A DNA stretch of 14,607 nt, taken from NCBI GenBank assembly GCA_045541455.1, contig JAZQJA010000018.1, forward strand, positions 1 through 14,607, written 5' to 3'. The notes below the pieces were generated by a model. The model saw only the letters and a program-made list of their open reading frames with translations. It was not told where the DNA came from and ran no database searches. Each line of letters begins with the position of its first letter. Positions within the stretch are counted from its first letter, which is position 1. A program made the position numbers and the translations under genes. This DNA comes from RGIG9041 sp045541455. Lineage in GTDB: Bacteria > Bacillota > Clostridia > Oscillospirales > QAKW01. Of the stretch, positions 5,784 to 14,356 are shown piece after piece.

Positions 5784-6557
5784 ATGAAGAAAATTACAAG
5801 TTCACAAAATAATATAATTAAAGAAATCGCTTTATTAAAAAACAATTCTAAAAGAAAAGCCAGCAAGTTGATATGTGCTGAGGGTTTAAAACTTACAAAT
5901 GAACTTGTTCAATTTGGTTTTAAACTAAAGTATGTTTTTATTTTAGATGGGTTTGATACCGAACTCATTTTAAAAGAAATTGATCGCAATATTATTTACA
6001 CAGTTTCAGAAAATGTTATGAATAAAATTTCATCATTAACAACTCCGCAAAGTGTTTTTTCGGTTGCTTATGAAAAAGAACCAAACGAAAATGAAGTTAA
6101 TGATGATTTTATAATTGCCTTAGACACAATTCAAGATCCTTTGAATTTAGGTGCTATTTTAAGATCGGCTGAAGCTTTTGGCGTTAAAACAGTACTCCTT
6201 TCATACGATTGTTGTGACTGTTATTGCGCAAAAGCTATACGCGGTTCTATGGGTAGTGTTTTGCGTCTAAATATTATAAGAACACACCTGCATAATTACC
6301 TTAATTTGAAAAAATCTGACGGATATGATATAATCGGAACCGGACTTAACAAAAATTATATTACCGTAGACAAATTGCATAAATTCAAGAAAAAAATTAT
6401 TGTCATCGGTAACGAAGGCAACGGTATTTCAAAACAAGTTAAAAATATTTGCGATTTAGGTATGTTTATTCCTATGTACGGAGAAAACGAATCATTAAAT
6501 GCTTCAGTTGCGGCTTCAATAATTATGTGGGAGAACAAAAGGCAAAATAATGAATAA
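5784..6557 (+). CDS. TrmH/SpoU-family RNA 2'-O-ribose methyltransferase
   Basis: The 257-aa SPOUT-class enzyme transfers methyl from S-adenosylmethionine to a ribose 2'-OH, probably in 23S rRNA. The N-terminal ~100 residues match the SpoU substrate-binding domain. The three knot motifs are all present: motif 1 DTIQDPLNLGAILRSAEAFG (114-133, with N121 and R127), motif 2 IGNEGNGIS (208-216) and motif 3 ESLNASVAASI (236-246). Length and domain order fit the RlmB/YsgA group, but the exact target nucleotide cannot be read from sequence, so no symbol is given. It heads the housekeeping run, and its stop overlaps the dprA start by 8 bases (ATGAATAA). Confidence 0.88.
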   Translation: MKKITSSQNNIIKEIALLKNNSKRKASKLICAEGLKLTNELVQFGFKLKYVFILDGFDTELILKEIDRNIIYTVSENVMNKISSLTTPQSVFSVAYEKEPNENEVNDDFIIALDTIQDPLNLGAILRSAEAFGVKTVLLSYDCCDCYCAKAIRGSMGSVLRLNIIRTHLHNYLNLKKSDGYDIIGTGLNKNYITVDKLHKFKKKIIVIGNEGNGISKQVKNICDLGMFIPMYGENESLNASVAASIIMWENKRQNNE

Positions 6558-7719
6558 TTATATTTTATGGGTATGGCTTAAACTAGCTCTTGACGATTCA
6601 AGCATAAAACTATATCAACTATACAAAAATTTTAATAGTATATCAGAATTATATAATACCATTGAGAATACTGATTTATCAAAATTTGGTAATTTAAGAG
6701 AAAATGAAATTCAGGCTCTTAAAAATAAGGATTTAACTAACGCAAGAAAAATTGTTGAAATATGTGAAATAAACAACATAAAAATGGTAAGTATTGAAGA
6801 CGATAACTATCCTGAATTTCTACGTGAAATTACCTATCCACCATGCTTACTGTTTTATTATGGTAGATATGAACATGCCATGTCAAAGCCAAGACTAACA
6901 ATTGTCGGCACACGCGAATGTACAACATACGGTGAGGTTGTAACCGCATCATTTAGTAGTGCGCTTGCTGCAAGTGGTTTTACTATTGTAAGCGGCGTGG
7001 CTAAAGGAATTGATTATATTGCTGCAGAGAGTGCCTTAAAAGCTGATGGCAGCTTAATTCTAATAATTCCTTGCGGTATATTGTCTGCTGATTTTTATTT
7101 AAAGTATAGGTTTAAGAATATTAAAAACAACGGTGTTATTATTTCTGAGCACCTTCCTTACTATAAAACAAGAAAATATTCATACCAAGAAAGAAACAGG
7201 CTTTTAAGTGGAATATCCGAAGGTTGTCTTGTTACTCAGGCTCCTTTTAAAAGCGGTGCTGTAATTACAGCTAACTATGCGTTAAATCAAGGCAAAGATG
7301 TTTTTGCTGTTATGGCTAATATTGATATAGAACAATCAGCCGGTTCTAACCAACTAATTAAAGACGGTGCATATCCAACGGCAAGTTATTCTGATATAAT
7401 TGATTTTTATATGCCAAAATACAGTGATAAAATCAATAAAATTAAAAAATGCGATCCAGCAACTCTTTACAATTCTTATCAGCCAGAAGAAAATGATCTT
7501 GAAAAAATAATGAATTATAAAAGAGATATTTACCCACATCTTGACGATATTGAACGCGAAATTTTGGAAATCATTGATACAACAGAAATAACGTCTATGC
7601 GTATTTATGAAAGTACAAGGTTTGGTATATCAGAGATTTTAGGGGCTTTATCATCACTTGAGGCTAAAGGGATTATCGAAAAGTTACCCGGAGATAAATT
7701 TAAATTAATAATTATGTAA
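6550..7719 (+). CDS. dprA: DNA-processing protein DprA (Smf)
   Basis: DprA binds incoming single-stranded DNA and loads RecA during natural transformation; many non-competent bacteria keep it. The 389-aa protein has an N-terminal helical region (1-60), a Rossmann-like DNA-binding core (about 65-290) and a C-terminal winged-helix domain (about 327-389). Core motifs are IVGTRE (118-123), SGVAKGID, the conserved RNR (215-217) within ERNRLLSG, KSGAVITANYALNQGKDVFAV, and GSNQLIKDGA. The usual VFAVPG reads VFAVMA, a mild deviation. The start overlaps the methyltransferase stop by 8 bases and has only a weak AAAGG site, suggesting translational coupling. An AGAGGT site and 9 bases separate it from topA, the usual Firmicutes dprA-topA pairing. 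Confidence 0.93.
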   Translation: MNNYILWVWLKLALDDSSIKLYQLYKNFNSISELYNTIENTDLSKFGNLRENEIQALKNKDLTNARKIVEICEINNIKMVSIEDDNYPEFLREITYPPCLLFYYGRYEHAMSKPRLTIVGTRECTTYGEVVTASFSSALAASGFTIVSGVAKGIDYIAAESALKADGSLILIIPCGILSADFYLKYRFKNIKNNGVIISEHLPYYKTRKYSYQERNRLLSGISEGCLVTQAPFKSGAVITANYALNQGKDVFAVMANIDIEQSAGSNQLIKDGAYPTASYSDIIDFYMPKYSDKINKIKKCDPATLYNSYQPEENDLEKIMNYKRDIYPHLDDIEREILEIIDTTEITSMRIYESTRFGISEILGALSSLEAKGIIEKLPGDKFKLIIM

Positions 7720-7728
7720 GAGGTAAAA

Positions 7729-9822
7729 ATGTCAAATCTTCTAATAGTTGAATCACCTGCAAAAGCACAGACAATAGAAAAATATTTGGGCAAAAAATTC
7801 AAAGTTATTTCATCAAAAGGTCATGTGCGCGATTTACCTAAAAGCGATTTTGGTGTAGATATAGAAAATAATTTCAAACCTAAATATATCACCATACGTG
7901 GTAAAAGCGATTTAATTAAGACTCTAAAAAAAGAAGTAAAATCTGCAGATATGGTTTACCTTGCTACCGACCCTGACCGTGAAGGTGAAGCAATTTCGTG
8001 GCACTTATATGAATTACTTGGATTAAATGAAAACAACTCAAAGCGCGTTGTTTTTAACGAAATAACAAAAAATGCATTAATAGAAGCAGTAAATAACCCA
8101 CGCGGCATCGACTATGATTTAGTCGATGCTCAGCAAGCTCGCCGTGTTCTTGACAGAATTGTTGGTTACAAACTATCACCTTTCCTATGGAAAAAAGTAA
8201 AAAAAGGCCTTTCGGCAGGACGTGTACAATCTGTAGCAACCGCTATGATTGTAGACAAAGAAAACGAAATACGCTCTTTTACGCCAAAAGAATATTGGAA
8301 TCTCGATGCAACTTTTATCAAAGATAACAGCAATGTTAAAATACCCGCAAAGTTTTACGGCACAGTAAAAAAAGCCATTGAAGTTAAAAGTGAATCGCAA
8401 GCAAATGAAATTTATGAAAAAATCGTAAATTCTCAATTTAAAGCTATTGCAATAAAAGAAGGACAAAAAAAGAAAAGTCCTTCTCCACCATTTACTACTT
8501 CAACATTACAGCAAGAAGCGTCAAGAAGATATAATTTTCAAACAAAACGCACAATGAAAGCAGCTCAAGAACTATATGAAGGTGTTAATGTTAAATCTCA
8601 TGGTCTTGTTGGTTTGATAACCTATATGAGAACAGACTCCCTTAGAATTTCAGATGATGCTGCTGCTGCCGCAAAGAATTATATCACTACAATCTTTGGT
8701 GATGAGTATTATCCTACAAAAAGAAGATACTATAAGACAAAAAAAGGCGCACAAGATGCTCATGAAGCAATCAGGCCTACAAATATTGATTTAACTCCCG
8801 AAGTAGTTAAAGATTCAGTTACAAGTGACCAGTACAGATTATACAAATTAATATATAACCGTTTTATTTCTAGCCAGATGAGTGATGCAGTTTATAACAC
8901 TCAATCAACAGACATTTCAAACGGTGAATATATGTTTAAAGCATATTGCCAATCTGTAAAGTTTAAAGGCTTTACAGCTGTTTATCAAGATGCAGATAAA
9001 GAAGTATCAGAAAAGAAGTTATATAAACTTAACGAAAATGATATTTTACAACTAGAACAACTTGAAAAAGAACAAAATTTCACTCAGCCACCATTAAGAT
9101 ATACCGAAGGTACACTTACTAAAGCTCTTGACGAAAACGGAATAGGTCGTCCATCTACTTTTATGCCCATTATTTCTACAATTCTAGCTAGAGAATATGT
9201 TGAACGCGATGGAAAATTCTTAAAGCCCACTGCTTTAGGTGAAGTCACAACAAAACTCATGAAAGATTATTTTTCAAATATAATTGACTATGATTTTTCG
9301 GCATCACTTGAAACAGAACTAGATAAAATTTCTGATGGACAAATAGTTTGGCAAAAACTAATTTCTGATTTTTATGATTTATTTAATAACACACTAACCA
9401 AAGCCGAAGATTCATTAAGCGGTACAAAAATTAAAGTACCCGATGAGGTTACAGATGAAATTTGTCCTAACTGCGGCAAAAATCTAGTAATTAAAAGCGG
9501 AAGATTCGGAAAATTTCTTGCTTGTCCCGGTTATCCTGACTGCAAATTTACAAAAGCTATTGTTATTGATACAGGTGCTACCTGCCCCAAATGCGGCGGT
9601 AAAATTTTAAAAAAGAAGTCTAAAAACGGAAAAATATTTTTCGGTTGTGATAATTTTCCGAATTGTGACTATATGACTTGGGATGAACCACTTAAAACAA
9701 AATGTGAGCATTGCGGAAGCAATTTATTTAAAAAGAGTGGCAAAAGACGAATAATTTATTGTCCTAATCCCGATTGTCAGAAAGCAAAAACGAATGCAAC
9801 AAAGGAAAACTCAAATGAATAA
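7729..9822 (+). CDS. topA: DNA topoisomerase I (type IA)
   Basis: It relaxes negative supercoils by transient cleavage of one strand through a 5'-phosphotyrosine link, using Mg2+. The 697-aa protein has the TOPRIM domain (VESPAKA with Glu8; DPDREGE at 81-87), the active-site Tyr299 in GLITYMRTDS, and the conserved ENGIGRPSTF region. Three C-terminal four-cysteine zinc ribbons begin near residues 579, 619 and 659 (CPNCG, CPKCG, CEHCG). Length is typical for Firmicutes TopA. The start ATG follows AGAGGT by 5 bases. The stop overlaps the trmFO start by 8 bases (ATGAATAA). Confidence 0.97.
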   Translation: MSNLLIVESPAKAQTIEKYLGKKFKVISSKGHVRDLPKSDFGVDIENNFKPKYITIRGKSDLIKTLKKEVKSADMVYLATDPDREGEAISWHLYELLGLNENNSKRVVFNEITKNALIEAVNNPRGIDYDLVDAQQARRVLDRIVGYKLSPFLWKKVKKGLSAGRVQSVATAMIVDKENEIRSFTPKEYWNLDATFIKDNSNVKIPAKFYGTVKKAIEVKSESQANEIYEKIVNSQFKAIAIKEGQKKKSPSPPFTTSTLQQEASRRYNFQTKRTMKAAQELYEGVNVKSHGLVGLITYMRTDSLRISDDAAAAAKNYITTIFGDEYYPTKRRYYKTKKGAQDAHEAIRPTNIDLTPEVVKDSVTSDQYRLYKLIYNRFISSQMSDAVYNTQSTDISNGEYMFKAYCQSVKFKGFTAVYQDADKEVSEKKLYKLNENDILQLEQLEKEQNFTQPPLRYTEGTLTKALDENGIGRPSTFMPIISTILAREYVERDGKFLKPTALGEVTTKLMKDYFSNIIDYDFSASLETELDKISDGQIVWQKLISDFYDLFNNTLTKAEDSLSGTKIKVPDEVTDEICPNCGKNLVIKSGRFGKFLACPGYPDCKFTKAIVIDTGATCPKCGGKILKKKSKNGKIFFGCDNFPNCDYMTWDEPLKTKCEHCGSNLFKKSGKRRIIYCPNPDCQKAKTNATKENSNE
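9801..9806 (+). promoter_or_regulatory. Ribosome binding site that decides the trmFO start
   Basis: AAAGGA inside the last codons of topA, 8 bases before ATG 9815. It lies downstream of the alternative ATG at 9794 and so cannot serve it. Confidence 0.6.
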
Positions 9823-11119
9823 AGCTATTGTTGTAGGTGCAGGTCTTGCTGGTTGTGAAGCTGCATATCAGCTTGCAAAGCGCGGTATTACAGTTGATTT
9901 ATATGAAATGAAACCTTATAAAAAAACGCCTGCACATAATTACAACGGTTTCGCAGAACTTGTATGTTCTAATTCTTTGCGCGCAGACTCTTTAACAAAT
10001 GCCGTAGGTTTGTTAAAGGAGGAAATGCGCAGGCTTGATTCCATAATCATTAATTGTGCTGACAAAACAAAAGTTCCTGCAGGTGGTGCACTTGCTGTTG
10101 ATAGAACTAAATTTTCAGACAGTGTTACTCAAGTCATTAAAAATCATCCAAATATAAATATCATCGAAAAAGAAATCATAAAAATACCGAAAGAAAATAA
10201 TGTCATTATTGCTTCTGGTCCTCTTACAAGCGACGAACTATCTAAAGATATAGGCGATTTTTTTGGTAATGAATATCTACACTTTTTTGATGCCGCCGCT
10301 CCAATTGTTACTTTTGACAGTATAAATATGGATGTAGCTTTTTTTGCATCAAGATATGACAAAGGAACACCCGATTATATTAACTGTCCCATGAATGAAG
10401 AGCAGTATAATATATTCTACAATGAACTTATAGCAGCAGAATGTGCTCATCTGCATGAGTTTGACAACAATGTTTTTGAGGGATGTATGCCGGTTGAAGT
10501 TATGGCAAAAAGAGGACCTCAAACATTACTGTATGGACCTTTAAAACCTGTAGGCCTTATTGATACTAGGACAGGTAAACGATCTTTTGCCGTAGTACAA
10601 CTTAGAAAAGACAATTCCGAAGGCTCATTATACAATATTGTTGGATTTCAAACGCATCTTAAATTTCCTGAACAAAAAAGAGTTTTTTCATTAATCCCAG
10701 GTCTTGAAAATGCTGAGTTTGTGCGTTACGGTGTTATGCATAGAAATACATTTATAAATTCACCAGAGGTCATGACAAAATTCTACAACACAAAGCAGCG
10801 AAAAGATTTATTTTTTGCAGGTCAAATGACAGGTGTTGAAGGTTATGTTGAATCGGCGGCTTCTGGTCTTGTAGCAGGTATTAACCTTGCAAATATGATA
10901 AATGGAAAAGATATGATTGATTTTACCAAATTTACCGCAATTGGCGCCTTATCAAATTATATAAGCGAAGATTCGTATGGTAATTTTCAACCAATGAACA
11001 TAAATTTTGGTATAATTGAATCACTTAACGAAAGAATTAAAAACAAAGCAGAAAGATATCAAGCAATTTCCAATAGAGCTTTATTCAAACTAGAAAAAAT
11101 TATAGGAGAAACAATATGA
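9815..11119 (+). CDS. trmFO: Methylenetetrahydrofolate-tRNA-(uracil-54-C5) methyltransferase TrmFO
   Basis: This FAD- and folate-dependent enzyme makes m5U54 (ribothymidine) in the T-loop of tRNA, replacing the SAM-dependent TrmA in many Firmicutes. The 434-aa form begins VVGAGLAGCEAAYQLAKRG, the FAD-binding dinucleotide fold. It contains CSNSLRADS with Cys51, GCMPVEV with Cys224 (the two conserved cysteines, equivalent to about C53 and C226 in B. subtilis), PAGGALAVDR, and GQMTGVEGYVESAASGLVAG near the C-terminus. An in-frame ATG at 9794 would add 7 residues; the ATG at 9815 is chosen because AAAGGA lies 8 bases upstream and the GxGxxG fold begins 7 residues after it. The stop overlaps plsX as ATGA. 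Confidence 0.96.
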   Translation: MNKAIVVGAGLAGCEAAYQLAKRGITVDLYEMKPYKKTPAHNYNGFAELVCSNSLRADSLTNAVGLLKEEMRRLDSIIINCADKTKVPAGGALAVDRTKFSDSVTQVIKNHPNINIIEKEIIKIPKENNVIIASGPLTSDELSKDIGDFFGNEYLHFFDAAAPIVTFDSINMDVAFFASRYDKGTPDYINCPMNEEQYNIFYNELIAAECAHLHEFDNNVFEGCMPVEVMAKRGPQTLLYGPLKPVGLIDTRTGKRSFAVVQLRKDNSEGSLYNIVGFQTHLKFPEQKRVFSLIPGLENAEFVRYGVMHRNTFINSPEVMTKFYNTKQRKDLFFAGQMTGVEGYVESAASGLVAGINLANMINGKDMIDFTKFTAIGALSNYISEDSYGNFQPMNINFGIIESLNERIKNKAERYQAISNRALFKLEKIIGETI

Positions 11120-12114
11120 AAATAGCTGTTGATGCCCACGGCGGCGATAATGCCCCAATTGAAATTATAAGGGGATGTAAGTTAGCTATAGACGCTTATG
11201 ATGTTGAAATAGTACTTACTGGAAACAAGGCGCAAATTAAAGAAATAATGAAAACCGAGGGTATCTCCGAAAATTTATTTAAAATTGTTAATACTACAGA
11301 AGTTATAACTATGGAAGATGACCCTACAGATGTTGTTAAAGCAAAAAAAGAATCTTCTATGGCGGTTGCATTTAAGCTTGTAAAAGACGGTGTATGCGAT
11401 GCATTTGTTTCTGCCGGAAACAGCGGTGCAATATTAGTAGGCGCAACAATGATTGTTAAACGCATTAAAGGTGTTAAAAGAGCTGCTCTTGCAGGTGTAT
11501 TTCCTTCTGAAACAGGTCCGCTAATGCTCACAGACATTGGTGCAAATGTTGTTTGTAAACCTGAGTACATTGAACAATTTGCCATGATGGGTGCAGAATA
11601 TATGAAGCATATGTTTGGCATAAAGAATCCAAAAGTTGCCCTCTTAAATAACGGTACAGAAGAACACAAGGGCACACAATTACATCAAGATGCATATCAG
11701 TTGCTTAAAAACTCACCTATCAATTTTGTGGGTAATATGGAAGGTAGAGATATTGCCTTTGGCGGTGTTGATGTAGCTGTGACTGATGGTTTTACAGGAA
11801 ATATTGCACTTAAAACATACGAAGGTGTTGGCAAAATGATGTCAAACGGAATTAAAGGTGTATTTAAACACAGCATTAAAACCAAAATCGGTGCGCTATT
11901 TGTTATGAAACAGCTAAATGATTTTAAGAAAAAGTTTGACTATAAAGAATACGGCGGTGCTCCCCTTCTGGGCATCAGCAAACCCGTTATTAAAGCACAT
12001 GGTTCATCAGATGCAAAAGCAATCAAAAATGCAATTAGACAAGCAATTGAATTTGACAAAAGTGGTATGATTCAAATCATCACAGATAATATAGCAAATT
12101 CTACTAAAGAATAG
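11116..12114 (+). CDS. plsX: Phosphate acyltransferase PlsX
   Basis: PlsX converts acyl-ACP and phosphate to acyl-phosphate, the donor for PlsY in phosphatidic acid synthesis; it is a peripheral membrane enzyme. The 332-aa protein shows the family signature MKIAVDAHGGDNAP at the start, SAGNSGAILVGATMIVKRI, LLNNGTEEHKGT, and GGAPLLGISKPVIKAHGSSDAKAI near the end. Length is standard. The start overlaps trmFO's stop (ATGA) behind an AGGAGA site. It is followed by acpP and rnc, the common plsX-acpP-rnc linkage, but fabD, fabG and fapR, frequent neighbours in Bacillus, are not here. Confidence 0.96.
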   Translation: MKIAVDAHGGDNAPIEIIRGCKLAIDAYDVEIVLTGNKAQIKEIMKTEGISENLFKIVNTTEVITMEDDPTDVVKAKKESSMAVAFKLVKDGVCDAFVSAGNSGAILVGATMIVKRIKGVKRAALAGVFPSETGPLMLTDIGANVVCKPEYIEQFAMMGAEYMKHMFGIKNPKVALLNNGTEEHKGTQLHQDAYQLLKNSPINFVGNMEGRDIAFGGVDVAVTDGFTGNIALKTYEGVGKMMSNGIKGVFKHSIKTKIGALFVMKQLNDFKKKFDYKEYGGAPLLGISKPVIKAHGSSDAKAIKNAIRQAIEFDKSGMIQIITDNIANSTKE

Positions 12115-12117
12115 TTC

Positions 12118-12146
12118 TTGATTTTTTTACTTTTTTAATTTATACT
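12118..12146 (+). promoter_or_regulatory. Sigma-A promoter in front of acpP
   Basis: TTGATT (12118-12123) and TATACT (12141-12146) are 17 bases apart, just after the plsX stop, with the start expected near 12153. AAGGAG (12162-12167) then precedes the ATG at 12177. No terminator hairpin is visible between plsX and acpP, so this is probably an internal boost for the highly expressed carrier protein. Confidence 0.65.
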
Positions 12147-12176
12147 ATTTTTAATAAAAATAAGGAGATTACTAAT

Positions 12177-12401
12177 ATGGCAAACCTTGAAAATATAAAA
12201 AACATTTTAGCTGACCAACTCGGTATAGACGAATCAGCAATCACCGAAGATACAACTATCGAAGATCTTGGTGCAGATTCTCTTGATCTAGTTGAGGCTA
12301 TTATGACAATTGAAGATGAATTTGGTATAGAAATCGACGACGAAGATGTTAAAAACCTGAAAACTGTCGGGGATATTATGAACTACATATCACAGAAATA
12401 A
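12177..12401 (+). CDS. acpP: Acyl carrier protein
   Basis: This 74-aa acidic protein carries growing fatty acyl chains on a 4'-phosphopantetheine arm attached to Ser35 in the GADSLDLVE motif. Helices and the acidic 'EDEFGIEIDDEDV' recognition region are typical. A strong AAGGAG site lies 9 bases before the ATG, and a dedicated promoter lies just upstream. A single base separates its stop from the rnc start, indicating translational coupling with rnc. Confidence 0.97.
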   Translation: MANLENIKNILADQLGIDESAITEDTTIEDLGADSLDLVEAIMTIEDEFGIEIDDEDVKNLKTVGDIMNYISQK

Positions 12402-12402
12402 A

Positions 12403-13092
12403 ATGTTCAAAGATTTACAAACAAAATTAAGTTATAATTTTGATAATATACATTTGTTATCAACAGCTCTAACACATTCTTCTTATGCTAATGAACATAG
12501 AAATACAGGTATAATTTGTAATGAACGGTTAGAATTTATAGGTGATTCTGTACTTGGATTTGTGTGTGCTGAATTATTATACACAAAATACAAAAAAAAG
12601 CCCGAAGGCGAACTTTCAAAACTGCGTTCATCTCTCGTTTGCGAATCGGCTCTTGAAAAGTACGCTAAATCTATAGATTTAGGCAAACATTTATTGCTAG
12701 GTCACGGTGAAGATATAGCCGGTGGTCGTGAACGCCCGTCTATTCTTTCTGATGCCTTTGAAGCGGTTATTGCTGCGATTTATCTTGATGGCGGCATAGA
12801 GTCTGCCAAAAAGTTTATACTCCCCTTCTTAAATGATGCGATTGCAAATGATTCTCAAACACACATTCTTAAACGGGATTATAAAACAGCTTTACAAGAA
12901 ATTGCACAACAAAACCCCGGTGAACTTATTAAGTACTCTGTTACAGGAGAGTCGGGTCCGGATCATCAAAAAAGTTTTACTGTTAATGTTTATCTTAACA
13001 GCAACTTATTAGCAACAGGTGTAGGTAAAAACAAAAAAGAAGCAGAGCAGGACGCAGCTCATAAAGCGCTTATCTTAATGGGAGAAGAATAA
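12403..13092 (+). CDS. rnc: Ribonuclease III
   Basis: RNase III cuts double-stranded RNA in rRNA precursors and structured mRNAs, as a Mg2+-dependent dimer. The 229-aa protein has the RNase III signature ERLEFIGDSVL (41-51; catalytic-site E44 and D48), DAFEAVIAAIYLDGG (D117, E120), and a C-terminal dsRNA-binding domain (about 162-228) ending in KKEAEQDAAHKAL. No clear Shine-Dalgarno precedes the ATG; it starts one base after the acpP stop and probably depends on ribosomes finishing acpP. Confidence 0.96.
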   Translation: MFKDLQTKLSYNFDNIHLLSTALTHSSYANEHRNTGIICNERLEFIGDSVLGFVCAELLYTKYKKKPEGELSKLRSSLVCESALEKYAKSIDLGKHLLLGHGEDIAGGRERPSILSDAFEAVIAAIYLDGGIESAKKFILPFLNDAIANDSQTHILKRDYKTALQEIAQQNPGELIKYSVTGESGPDHQKSFTVNVYLNSNLLATGVGKNKKEAEQDAAHKALILMGEE

Positions 13093-14082
13093 TTGAAACA
13101 CGCAAATATTTCTATTTTTATTCCGCATTTAGGTTGTCCGTTTAATTGTATTTTTTGCGACCAATACAAAATAACAGGGAGTGACAGTTATGTCACTCCC
13201 TTAGATGTTTATAATATTTTAGACAAAGCTTATACGCATAAAACAAAAAGTATAAAAAATACCCAAATAGCTTTTTTTGGAGGATCTTTTACTGCAATTG
13301 ACCGACAGCTGATGATTGATTATCTTGAAACAGCAAATAACTTTATTGGCAAAGACGGTTTTGACAGTATAAGAATATCAACCAGACCTGATTGTATTGA
13401 CGAAGAAACCTTAGAAATACTAAAAAAATACAATGTTAAAACAATTGAACTTGGAATTCAAAGTTTGTGTGATGATGTTTTAAAAGCATCTAAGCGCGGT
13501 CACACTGTTAAGGACTGTATAGACTCATGTAACTTAATTAAAAATTATGGATTTGAACTGGGTATGCAAATGATGTGCGGACTGCCATGCGACAGTTTCG
13601 AAAAGGATGTTTACACAGCACAGAAAATTATTGAAATCGGCTGCAAACAAGTGCGCATCTATCCAGTAGTTGTTATACAAGGAACAAAACTATGTGATAT
13701 GTATAACTCAAAAATATATACACCCTTGACTGTAGATGAAGCTGTAAAAACTTGTGCCCACCTATACAAAATGTTTGAAAATAACGGTGTAACTGTTTTA
13801 AAAATGGGACTACACACCGACAGCGGATGTGTTGCAGGTCCATTTCACCCGGCTTTTGGCGAACTCGTACGATCTGAAGTTTTTTACAATGATGTTATAA
13901 CCAAAATAAATAAGCTAGAAAGTTTTTTAATTAAAACCTCTATATCGTTTGAGTCGACTGCTAAAGGCAACGCAAAAAGGAATTTAGAGCGTTTTAAAAA
14001 TAATGGCTACAATGTGCAAATACAAGCAGATGCAACACTTAATAATAAAAATTATGTTATAATAAAAAAAACTCCCGTATAA
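13093..14082 (+). CDS. Elp3-like radical SAM protein (COG1243-type, no acetyltransferase domain)
   Basis: The 329-aa protein starts with TTG directly after the rnc TAA, with GGAG (13081-13084) eight bases upstream inside rnc. The radical SAM cluster motif CPFNCIFC (about residues 15-22, CxxxCxxC) follows the Elp3-like 'FIPHLGC' lead-in. FFGGSFTAID, STRPDCIDEE and ELGIQSLCDDVLKASKRGH are also typical of the Elp3/YhcC-like group. Full Elp3 proteins add a C-terminal GNAT domain for tRNA wobble-uridine modification; it is absent here, so the substrate is unknown. A radical SAM gene next to rnc is a familiar Clostridia arrangement, often followed by smc, which is not the case here. A perfect hairpin lies within the coding sequence just after the cluster motif. 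Confidence 0.82.
   Translation: MKHANISIFIPHLGCPFNCIFCDQYKITGSDSYVTPLDVYNILDKAYTHKTKSIKNTQIAFFGGSFTAIDRQLMIDYLETANNFIGKDGFDSIRISTRPDCIDEETLEILKKYNVKTIELGIQSLCDDVLKASKRGHTVKDCIDSCNLIKNYGFELGMQMMCGLPCDSFEKDVYTAQKIIEIGCKQVRIYPVVVIQGTKLCDMYNSKIYTPLTVDEAVKTCAHLYKMFENNGVTVLKMGLHTDSGCVAGPFHPAFGELVRSEVFYNDVITKINKLESFLIKTSISFESTAKGNAKRNLERFKNNGYNVQIQADATLNNKNYVIIKKTPV
13176..13201 (+). repeat. Perfect 11-bp inverted repeat inside the radical SAM gene
   Basis: AGGGAGTGACA (13176-13186) and TGTCACTCCCT (13191-13201) flank a GTTA loop. The stem is GC-richer than its surroundings, lies about 85 bases after the TTG start, and encodes TGSDSYVTPL. There is no following U tract, so it is not a standard terminator. 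Confidence 0.8.
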
Positions 14083-14102
14083 ATTACGGGAGTTAATTTT
14101 TT
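14070..14102. terminator. Rho-independent terminator between radical SAM gene and secG (bidirectional)
   Basis: A 10-bp stem (14070-14079 with 14085-14094) with a TAAAT loop contains the core CTCCCG/CGGGAG. A T-rich stretch follows on the plus strand (14097-14102), and an A run (14063-14069) serves as the U tract for the minus strand. The stop codon of the radical SAM gene (14080-14082) lies in the loop. Confidence 0.85.
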
Positions 14103-14104
14103 AT

Positions 14105-14356
14105 TTAGCCTACGATACCGATATAATCAAGTACAAGAATGCAAACAACTAATACAATTGTCAACACAATTGTAATTTTAGCAAGTTTACTGTTTTTATC
14201 AAGATTTTTATTCTTGCCAAAAAATGTTTCAGTATCTGAACCGCCTGCCATAGCACCAAGGCCTTTACTTTTTCCTTGTTGAACGCTGATGCAAACGATA
14301 ACTAACACTGATATAACAAGAATTACAGCACCTAATATAATTTGAGCTAATGTCAT
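14105..14356 (-). CDS. secG: Protein translocase subunit SecG
   Basis: SecG is the small accessory subunit of the SecYEG channel. The 83-aa form has two membrane helices (about residues 5-24 and 57-78) joined by a cytoplasmic loop. That loop holds the family pattern QQGKSKGLGAMAGGSDTETFFG, comparable to 'QSSKSAGLSGAISGGAEQLFG' in B. subtilis. The open frame extends upstream to a TTG at 14389, but the predicted transcription start (near 14386) lies downstream of that codon, so ATG 14356 is chosen. A GTG four codons upstream is possible but sits only 2 bases from the GGAAGG site, whereas the ATG is 14 bases from it. Monocistronic here; the common partner rnr is not adjacent. Confidence 0.85.
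   Translation of the reverse strand: MTLAQIILGAVILVISVLVIVCISVQQGKSKGLGAMAGGSDTETFFGKNKNLDKNSKLAKITIVLTIVLVVCILVLDYIGIVG

Noticed and set aside
9794..9796. ATG at 9794 as the trmFO start
   Set aside because: No ribosome site precedes it, the AAAGGA site lies downstream of it, and the FAD-binding fold begins right after the ATG at 9815.
11196..11675. 159-aa minus-strand ORF inside plsX
   Set aside because: It lies entirely opposite a well-recognised plsX gene, has no recognisable motif, and is explained by low stop frequency in the antisense frame.
12115..12176. plsX-acpP gap checked for a terminator or a FapR-like operator
   Set aside because: No hairpin and no convincing palindrome; only a sigma-A promoter and ribosome site could be supported.
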